Positions 54,772-59,631 of a stretch of DNA of 59,631 bases are shown here, in pieces. This stretch comes from Betaproteobacteria bacterium. GTDB lineage: Bacteria > Pseudomonadota > Gammaproteobacteria > Burkholderiales > SG8-39. Both the position numbers and the translations under genes were made by a program. A model generated the notes under the pieces. That model saw only the letters and a list, made by a program, of their open reading frames with translations, was not told the origin of the DNA and ran no database searches. How positions within the stretch are numbered: the stretch's first letter is position 1; every line of letters starts with the position of its first letter. The stretch is from assembly GCA_947482825.1 (NCBI GenBank), contig CANKMT010000022.1:1-59631 (forward strand). The letters run 5' to 3'.

Positions 54772-55977
54772 CTAGCGCGCTGTCGCCGGGTCGGGCGCCG
54801 CAAGCCGCGACTCGAACCACCCGACGACGAGGCCCGCGAGCGCGGCAAGCGCCGCAAACGAAAGCATGACGCCAAGCGATGCCGACCATCCCCCGAGTCC
54901 TTGCGCGGCCAGTGCAACGAGCAGCGGTCCGAAGAACTGGCCGAGTTGCGCCCCTTGCATGATCATGCCCTGCGTCGTGCCGATGTGCTGGGGGCTGCGC
55001 GCGTGCACGGGGCCGCCGGCGAGCACCGCGGCCGGGATCATGCCGCCGACCAGTGAAAACACCAGCACGCTGGCCAATCGCGCCGGATCCGGAAGGCCTG
55101 CCGACAGCCCGCATGCCGCGGTCAAGGCCATCGTCGCGCTGGCGAGGGTGATGACCTGCCAGCGCGCCATGCCGCCTTTGAGGACCCAACCGCCGGCGAG
55201 ATTGCCCGGGATGTTCATCGCCACGTAGAGCGCCGTAAGCAGTGAAGCGTTCGCCGGGCTGGCGCCGCGCTCGTCCACCAGGAACGTGGGCAGCCAGATC
55301 ATCAGCGAGGTCCACTGGGCGACATAGAAAAAGAACACGAAGCACAGCGCAAGGCTGCCCGGGCGGCCGACCGATTCGGCCACCAGGCGCAGCGACCCGA
55401 TGCCTCCACCGAAGCGCGGTGCTGGAACCACGCGCGCAAGCAGAAAGGCGACGAACGCTGTGTAGATCGCGATCCCGAGCCACAGGCTGCGCCAGCCGAG
55501 AGTGGCCAATGCGATCGGCGCCGCGATGAGGGCAAGGGCGCCCCCGGTTGGCATGTAGGCGCTCCAGAGGGACAGGGCGACCGGCCGCTCGGCCGGCTGA
55601 GTCACGCCGGCCAGGAGCGGCACGCCCGCCACCGTGAAGAGCATGAAGCCGACGCCTTCGATGAAGCGGGAAAGCAGGAGGCCCTGGTAGTCCTGCACGA
55701 ACACGCCAAGGACGCCGCCCGCGCACAGGCACGCAAGGCCGATCAGTGCAAATCGCTTCTGACCGTAACGGTCCACCACGGCGCCGACAAAGACGCCGAC
55801 TACGCCGCCCATTGCGTAGAACATGGTGGCTATGAACCCGGACTGGACCAGCGTGATACCGAGGTCCGCGCGCAACAGCGGAAGCGCCGGCGGAACCTTG
55901 CAGATATGCGCACCGGCGGCGAGGCCCGCAGCGAACACGACCCAGACACTAGCCCAGGCGGTGCGGTGATCGCTCAC
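54772..55977 (-). CDS. MFS transporter
   Basis: Twelve-helix major facilitator of 401 residues with VGVFVGAVVDRYGQKRFALIGLACL between helices 2 and 3, RFIEGVGFMLFTVAGVPLLAG on helix 4 and SAYMPTGGALALIAAPIALA on helix 5. The CP/NNP-type cyanate-like carrier subfamily is plausible. Operon position before HMG-CoA lyase and CoA-transferase suggests uptake of the acid they metabolise (inference). Followed leftward by those genes; preceded by fumarase. Confidence 0.82.
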   Translation of the reverse strand: MSDHRTAWASVWVVFAAGLAAGAHICKVPPALPLLRADLGITLVQSGFIATMFYAMGGVVGVFVGAVVDRYGQKRFALIGLACLCAGGVLGVFVQDYQGLLLSRFIEGVGFMLFTVAGVPLLAGVTQPAERPVALSLWSAYMPTGGALALIAAPIALATLGWRSLWLGIAIYTAFVAFLLARVVPAPRFGGGIGSLRLVAESVGRPGSLALCFVFFFYVAQWTSLMIWLPTFLVDERGASPANASLLTALYVAMNIPGNLAGGWVLKGGMARWQVITLASATMALTAACGLSAGLPDPARLASVLVFSLVGGMIPAAVLAGGPVHARSPQHIGTTQGMIMQGAQLGQFFGPLLVALAAQGLGGWSASLGVMLSFAALAALAGLVVGWFESRLAAPDPATAR

Positions 55978-55998
55978 CAGGGGTTCATTCAGCGGAAG

Positions 55999-57525
55999 TC
56001 AGGCGGCATAGACAGGCAACTTGAATTCCCTGATCTTCTTTTCCCACTCGGCCGGGCCGGTGTTGTGCACCGAAGTGCCGTTCGAGTCCACCGCGACGGT
56101 GACAGGCATGTCCTCGACCTCGAATTCATAGATCGCCTCCATGCCAAGATCGGCAAAACCGACCACGCGCGACTTGCGGATCGCTTTTGCGACCAGATAG
56201 GCCGCGCCGCCCACCGCCATGAGGTATGCGGCCTTGTGCTTCCTGATCGCCTCGATCGCGACCGGCCCGCGCTCAGCCTTGCCGACCATGCCGATCAGGC
56301 CCGTCTTGGCGAGCATCATCTCGGTGAACTTGTCCATGCGCGTCGAAGTGGTGGGGCCCGCTGGGCCGACAACTTCGTTCCTGACCGGGTCAACCGGGCC
56401 GACGTAATAAATCAATCGGTTGGTGAAGTCAGTCGGGAGTTTCTCGCCTTTTTCGAGCATGTCCTGGATGCGCTTGTGCGCGGCATCGCGCCCCGTGAGC
56501 AGCTTGCCCGAGAGCAGCAGCGTCTGGCCGGGTTTCCAAGAGGCGACTTCGGCGGGAGTGAGCTTGTCGAGGTTCACGCGCGTGGCCGAGGCCGACGCGC
56601 TCCACGTGACCTTGGGCCAATCCTCCAGCGAGGGCGGCTTGAGCACGGCGGGACCCGATCCGTCGAGGACGAAGTGCGCGTGCCGCGTGGCGGCGCAGTT
56701 GGGGATCATCGCGATCGGCTTGTTGGCCGCGTGCGTGGGGTAGTCCATGATCTTCACATCGAGGACCGTGGACAGGCCGCCGAGACCCTGGGCGCCGATC
56801 CCCAGTGCGTTGACCTTGTCGTACAGCTCGATGCGCATTTCCTCTAGCTTGTTCTTCGGCCCGCGCGCCTTGAGGTCGGACATGTCGAGCGGGTCCATGA
56901 GCGACTCCTTGGCCATCAGCATCGCCTTCTCGGCGGTGCCCCCGACGCCGATACCCAGCATCCCCGGCGGGCACCAGCCGGCACCCATGGTCGGCACGGT
57001 CTTCAGCACCCAGTCGATGATGGAATCCGAGGGATTGAGCATCGCGAACTTGGACTTGGCCTCTGAGCCCCCGCCTTTGGCAGCGACGGTCACTTCGACC
57101 TTGTCGCCGGGCACCAACTCGACGTTGATGACGGCAGGCGTATTGTCGCCGGTGCTCTTGCGCGTGAACATCGGGTCGGCCAGCACGGAGGCGCGCAGCT
57201 TGTTGTCCGGGTGGTTGTAGGCGCGCCGCACGCCCTCATTGACCATGTCGGCCAGGTTCGCGCCGGATTCCCAGCGCACTTCCATGCCGACCTTGAGGAA
57301 GGCGTTCACGATCCCGGTGTCCTGGCAAATCGGGCGGTGGCCTTCGGCGCACAGGCGCGAATTGGTGAGAATCTGCGCGATGGCGTCCTTGGCGGCGGGC
57401 GATTGCTCGCGCTCGTAAGCGCGCCCGAGGGCCTGGATGTAGTCCTTTGGGTGGTAGTAGCTGATGTACTGCAGGGCATCGGCGATGCTCTGCACCAGGT
57501 CTTCCATCTTGATGGTCGTGGACAT
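55999..57525 (-). CDS. fumA: Class I fumarate hydratase
   Basis: Oxygen-sensitive [4Fe-4S] fumarase of 508 residues from ATG 57525 (MSTTIKMEDLVQSI). Three cluster cysteines appear in PICQDTGI (near 69), AGWCPPGM (near 183) and IPNCAATRH (near 275). The C-terminal beta domain (about 330-508) has GPAGPTTSTRMDKFTEMML and GGAAYLVAKAIRKSRVVGF. Tail residues HNTGPAEWEKKI are typical. Single-gene two-domain class I form as in E. coli FumA/B. It is 7 bp downstream of the UPF0114 gene. Confidence 0.95.
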   Translation of the reverse strand: MSTTIKMEDLVQSIADALQYISYYHPKDYIQALGRAYEREQSPAAKDAIAQILTNSRLCAEGHRPICQDTGIVNAFLKVGMEVRWESGANLADMVNEGVRRAYNHPDNKLRASVLADPMFTRKSTGDNTPAVINVELVPGDKVEVTVAAKGGGSEAKSKFAMLNPSDSIIDWVLKTVPTMGAGWCPPGMLGIGVGGTAEKAMLMAKESLMDPLDMSDLKARGPKNKLEEMRIELYDKVNALGIGAQGLGGLSTVLDVKIMDYPTHAANKPIAMIPNCAATRHAHFVLDGSGPAVLKPPSLEDWPKVTWSASASATRVNLDKLTPAEVASWKPGQTLLLSGKLLTGRDAAHKRIQDMLEKGEKLPTDFTNRLIYYVGPVDPVRNEVVGPAGPTTSTRMDKFTEMMLAKTGLIGMVGKAERGPVAIEAIRKHKAAYLMAVGGAAYLVAKAIRKSRVVGFADLGMEAIYEFEVEDMPVTVAVDSNGTSVHNTGPAEWEKKIREFKLPVYAA

Positions 57526-57532
57526 GGGGGCC

Positions 57533-58072
57533 TCAGTGGGCGGGCGCAGAGTGCGGCGGGTGGGTAAGGCGCTCGGTCCATGCGATCGCGACTGCGGAAA
57601 AGACGAACGTAAGGTGGATGACCGTCTGCCACAGCAGGACCTTTTCCTCATAGTTCTCCGCGTTGATGAAGGTCTTCAACAGGTGGATCGACGAGATGCC
57701 GATGATCGCCGTTGCGAGCTTGACTTTGAGCACGCCCGCATTCACGTGCGAAAGCCATTCCGGCTGGTCGGGATGGTTCTCGAGTTCCATTCGCGAGACG
57801 AAAGTCTCCCAGCCGCCGACGATCACCATCACGAGCAGGTTCGAGATCATGACGACGTCGATGAGCCCCAGCACGATCAGCATGATTTCCGCTTCCGTCA
57901 CGCCCTTGGTCGCGGTCGTCCCGATCAGGTGCACGAGTTCGAGCCAGAACTGCCAGACATAGACGCCTTGTGCGACGATCAGACCGATATAGAGCGGCGC
58001 CTGCAGCCAGCGGCTCATGAAAATCCAGCGCGGCAGGGCGCGCAGTGTTGGCGAGGTGGGCGGGGTATTCAT
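57533..58072 (-). CDS. UPF0114/TIGR00645 family membrane protein
   Basis: A 179-residue membrane protein with four helices. It matches the YqhA-like family: LPRWIFMSRWLQAPLYIGLIVAQGVYVWQFW, VLGLIDVVMISNLLVMVIVGGWETFVSRM and HLLKTFINAE. Conserved charged residues inside helices (E, D) hint at transport, but no function is established. It heads the leftward fumarase-MFS-HMG-CoA lyase-CoA-transferase run and lies beside the cassette-like region. Confidence 0.92.
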   Translation of the reverse strand: MNTPPTSPTLRALPRWIFMSRWLQAPLYIGLIVAQGVYVWQFWLELVHLIGTTATKGVTEAEIMLIVLGLIDVVMISNLLVMVIVGGWETFVSRMELENHPDQPEWLSHVNAGVLKVKLATAIIGISSIHLLKTFINAENYEEKVLLWQTVIHLTFVFSAVAIAWTERLTHPPHSAPAH

Positions 58073-58157
58073 CGATTGGCGAATCCGGTGGTTCGTGGGA
58101 GGCTGATTCTAAGCGAATTCAGTTGCTTTCAAGGGCCTTCGGAGTCCGGCCGCGAGT

Positions 58158-58244
58158 GCTTTACGTTTTGGTGAACGGCGGGCGGCTGCAGGCCTATTAC
58201 ACGGCGCGGCGCTCCCGGCCCGTCCGTTCGACCTAAAGTTAGTC
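58158..58244 (-). other. attC-like site 1
   Basis: Read leftward: outer box GACTAAC (58238-58244) overlapping the TAA of the DUF2442 gene, inner arm CGAACGGACGGGCC (58217-58230), a central part of about 30 bp, inner arm CCGCCCGCCGTTC (58173-58185), outer box GTAAAGC (58158-58164; one mismatch to GTTRRRY). The arms pair with a single extra A in the first arm, matching site 2. Confidence 0.6.
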
Positions 58245-58496
58245 ACCTGCTTTCGCGACAAGTGGAAAAGCCGAGGGATCCCGAATGGATTCGATCGAGA
58301 GATCGATGTCGAGTTGTGGCCAGTACAGGTGATTCGCAGTTGGCCATTGCACGTCTGACAGTTGTTCGATCGTGGCTTTCTTGAACCACGGAAAATGCTC
58401 AAACGGAACCAGTAGCTCCTCAGTGTCGAGAAGCATCCCAAAGCCATGTTTCGAGACGTGCGTGACTTCAGGTCTTGAAGTGCTGGTTCCAAGCAT
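58239..58496 (-). CDS. DUF2442 family protein
   Basis: An 85-residue protein from ATG 58496 (MLGTSTSRPEVTHVSKHGF). The body LLDTEELLVPFEHFPWFKKATIEQLSDVQ and the C-terminal LYWPQLDIDLSIESI are characteristic of DUF2442. It commonly follows DUF4160 in an overlapping two-gene unit with toxin-antitoxin-like features, though the biochemistry is not established. The ATG lies inside the last codons of the DUF4160 frame (29-bp overlap). The stop codon lies in the attC-like outer box, typical of cassette genes. Confidence 0.85.
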   Translation of the reverse strand: MLGTSTSRPEVTHVSKHGFGMLLDTEELLVPFEHFPWFKKATIEQLSDVQWPTANHLYWPQLDIDLSIESIRDPSAFPLVAKAGD

Positions 58497-58706
58497 CGTT
58501 AAGCTCCTCAATATGCGCCTCGACCACTGTCTGGGCTCTCGTAGCTGACGTTCCGAGAGTCCGGTGTGGTTTGCCAGCGCCACCACTGGGGAAAGCCAGA
58601 ATTTTGCCTCGCCGTCGGGATGCGCGACGTGAACGTGAATTCGCTTCTCTTCGCGAGAAAAGAAGAATAAGCGGAATTGCCCGTCGCGTACAACCGTGGG
58701 AGCCAT
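58468..58706 (-). pseudogene. DUF4160 family gene with a one-base frameshift
   Basis: The N-terminal part from ATG 58706 reads MAPTVVRDGQFRLFFFSREE, then IHVHVAHPDGEAKFWLSP and LSERQL. The family's C-terminal part, QTVVEAHIEELNDAWNQHF, is present in a different frame ending at 58468. A one-base loss near 58540, in the CAGCTACGAGAG stretch, explains it. As written, the first frame runs on into DUF2442 and would give a 155-residue hybrid. It may be a true inactivating mutation, a programmed or fusion event, or a sequencing error. Located upstream of DUF2442 in the same cassette. Confidence 0.75.
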
Positions 58707-58738
58707 TCGACACTTTACCGGAATGAGCGCCTCGAGCG

Positions 58739-58828
58739 GGCTAACGACATAGTCAACGGCGGGCGCCCGTGGTGGTTCCGAAGAAGCTCAAGCCCGCTTT
58801 CGCCCGTCCGTTGCATTTAAAGTTAGAG
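58739..58828 (-). other. attC-like site 2
   Basis: The clearest site, 90 bp. Read leftward: outer box CTCTAAC (58822-58828), inner arm AACGGACGGGCG (58801-58812), a central part of about 35 bp, inner arm CGCCCGCCGTT (58755-58765), outer box GTTAGCC (58739-58745). Arms pair except for one extrahelical A, the feature that orients attC recombination. It separates the DUF1871-like gene from the DUF4160/DUF2442 pair. Confidence 0.7.
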
Positions 58829-58852
58829 GTCGATAGCTACACGCGTTTAGCC

Positions 58853-59122
58853 TCACTTCCTATGTTGTTTGAGAATCGATGCAATTTTGCTCGCCGGTTC
58901 CGCGCAGTCTTTCTCGCTCAATGACAGATCAAAGGCTTGGTTCAGTACGCTCATTACTCTCGATCTTTCTGTGTTGCCACCAAAGGGTAAATGAAACGTA
59001 GCAATGATGTCGATTGCTTCTGTGCGGTAGCCATCGAGATCTGGAATATTGTGCGCCTTGTCCCCAAGAGGGTTCCATTCTGCAAGTACCGCCGCGACCT
59101 TGGTGATTTGTGTTTCGTCCAT
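58853..59122 (-). CDS. DUF1871-like small protein
   Basis: An 89-residue protein from ATG 59122 (MDETQITKVAAVLAEWNPLG). The AEWNPLG block, an YRTEAIDIIATF segment and NTERSRVMSVLNQAFDLSL resemble the DUF1871 family of small helical proteins with no known function. A longer in-frame ATG at 59218 exists, but its extra 32 residues (NPAVKRDGAKARRP...) are simply the translation of attC-like site 3 and should not be annotated as protein. The gene ends 24 bp before site 2. Confidence 0.7.
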   Translation of the reverse strand: MDETQITKVAAVLAEWNPLGDKAHNIPDLDGYRTEAIDIIATFHLPFGGNTERSRVMSVLNQAFDLSLSEKDCAEPASKIASILKQHRK

Positions 59123-59147
59123 AGTGCTGCGTGGCTTACTTTTCGAC

Positions 59148-59210
59148 CTCTCACGTAAAAGTAAGGGGCGGCGCGCTTTTGCGCCGTCCCGCTTGACTGC
59201 CGGGTTAGCG
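59148..59210 (-). other. attC-like site 3
   Basis: Read leftward: outer box CGCTAAC (59204-59210), inner arm CAAGCGGGACGGCGC (59181-59195), a short central part, inner arm GCGCCGCCCCTT (59163-59174), degenerate outer box GTGAGAG (59148-59154). The arms pair with one extra base in the first arm. It begins about 22 bp after the stop of the decayed gene to its right. Confidence 0.6.
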
Positions 59211-59231
59211 TTTTCCACAGGACTTCATCCA

Positions 59232-59550
59232 TCACTGAGTAGAAGGTGAGCTCACGGGGTTGTTGATATTGTCAAACATCGCCTGGATGTCAATATGACC
59301 AGGCGTGTGCTCGCTGATCTTGATACGTTTCTTTGTCGCAGCTTCTTCAAACACTGGCTCTGCGTTTTTAACTTTCCAACTGGGGCTATGGACTCGATTT
59401 TTTGAATAAGGGCGGGGGTTACGTTTTCTCCATCATGAGTGAAATGCTCTGGCCCCAGCTTTATCGTCTGATGCTTGTGATTTGAGTGGCGCCACCTTTT
59501 TTGATGGCACGATGTTCACGCAAATCGATGGCATTCGGGGATGTCTGCAT
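59232..59550 (-). pseudogene. Decayed or multiply frameshifted small cassette gene
   Basis: Three short frames follow one another leftward and together look like one broken gene. Frame one runs from ATG 59550 (MQTSPNAIDLREHRAIKKGG) to a TAA at 59461. Frame two covers TIKLGPEHFTHDGENVTPAL and IQKIESIAPVGKLK. Frame three covers KNAEPVFEEAATKKRIKIS and HTPGHIDIQAMFDNIN, ending TGA 59232-59234. Shifts fall near A-rich runs (AAAAAA about 59398-59403 and AAAAA about 59370), which would suit sequencing indels. I do not recognise the family. Confidence 0.45.
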
Positions 59551-59571
59551 AGGAAATAACAGGCAGTCAAC

Positions 59572-59607
59572 ATGGCTGTGGGCGCCAAATGCCGCGCCCA
59601 CAGCCAT
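59572..59607. terminator. Strong inverted repeat, possible terminator
   Basis: A perfect 13-bp inverted repeat (ATGGCTGTGGGCG / CGCCCACAGCCAT) with a 10-base loop at the right end. It has no T-tract directly after either arm, and does not carry attC-type outer boxes. It may be a terminator of a gene beyond the window or a cassette-border structure. Confidence 0.4.
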
Positions 59608-59631
59608 TCTTCAGCTTATCGCCTCTCCACC

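Larger units (their letters stand above)
58158..59631 (-). mobile_element. Candidate integron gene-cassette array fragment without integrase
   Basis: Three successive imperfect palindromes of 63-90 bp (58158-58244, 58739-58828, 59148-59210) follow the 3' ends of three small leftward genes. Each has a YTAAC-type outer box immediately at or after the stop codon, inner arms that pair with one extrahelical base, and a variable central part. That is the layout of integron attC sites. All genes have the same orientation and none resembles its neighbour. No integrase gene or attI is in the window; the array may continue to the right. This is inference from structure, not a database match. Confidence 0.65.

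Noticed and set aside
52830-54869. 679-codon plus-strand frame opposite CoA-transferase and HMG-CoA lyase
   Set aside because: Shadow frame rich in Arg, His, Ala and Gly; the opposite strand has two full-length enzymes with active-site motifs.
1-59631. CRISPR arrays, tRNA or rRNA genes, insertion sequences and prophage genes
   Set aside because: No regularly spaced repeats, no cloverleaf-like stretches, no transposase, integrase or phage structural motifs were seen in any frame.

Overview
The window is a high-GC chromosomal segment of a betaproteobacterium, probably of the order Burkholderiales or a close relative and possibly from an environmental genome. Pointers are a B12-dependent NrdJ reductase, orphan TctC-type and PhnD-like solute receptors, the pyrD/ferredoxin/nth/DUF1841 cluster, the aat-bpt N-end-rule pair, a GreB/MscL pair and an E. 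coli-like sigma32 promoter before htpG. No rRNA, tRNA, CRISPR array, insertion sequence or replication origin was recognised. Coding density is high and no gap without a gene exceeds about 300 bp.

Layout. 1-5600: an acyl-CoA dehydrogenase cut by the window edge, GNAT and DUF962 genes, ETF-quinone oxidoreductase, and both subunits of a 3-oxoacid CoA-transferase. This is a fatty-acid and ketone-body oxidation block that feeds electrons to quinone. 5600-8250: hutF and hutI, divergent genes of histidine breakdown. 8250-12415: an orphan LuxR-type response regulator followed by a type I secretion ABC protein and its HlyD-type adaptor. 12430-18360: nrdJ, a PQQ-type sugar dehydrogenase, an ankyrin membrane protein, greB and mscL. 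18360-26465: a two-domain M16 peptidase, azlCD, htpG, a small secreted Cys-rich protein, a peroxiredoxin and an MFS exporter. 26585-31055: a GspE/PilB-type ATPase, an internally deleted GGDEF protein and a VWA/MoxR pair. 31331-36846: a TRAP transporter (P, Q, M), a class III nucleotide cyclase with an FHA domain, an N-terminally shortened spermidine-synthase-like gene and two small cytochromes c. 36890-40939: DUF1841, nth, a ferredoxin, pyrD, bpt and aat, all leftward. 40961-45660: a Rieske protein, a PhnD-like receptor, a TctC receptor and two divergent ornithine cyclodeaminase-like paralogues. 45679-49434: an orphan antitoxin-like regulator, ubiX, ubiD and an ammonium channel. 49438-52512: a Nudix hydrolase, an acyl-CoA ligase and an internally duplicated membrane protein. 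52611-58072: a leftward run of UPF0114, class I fumarase, MFS carrier, HMG-CoA lyase and class III CoA-transferase.

The right end (58158-59631) differs. Small leftward genes (DUF4160/DUF2442, a DUF1871-like gene and a decayed gene) are separated by imperfect 63-90 bp palindromes with the architecture of integron attC sites. I read this as a fragment of a gene-cassette array with no integrase in view. It is the most interesting part of the window.

Pathway logic (inference): HMG-CoA lyase with a class III CoA-transferase would yield acetoacetate and acetyl-CoA. The ScoAB transferase elsewhere in the window could activate acetoacetate, and acyl-CoA dehydrogenase with ETF-QO would handle the reducing equivalents.
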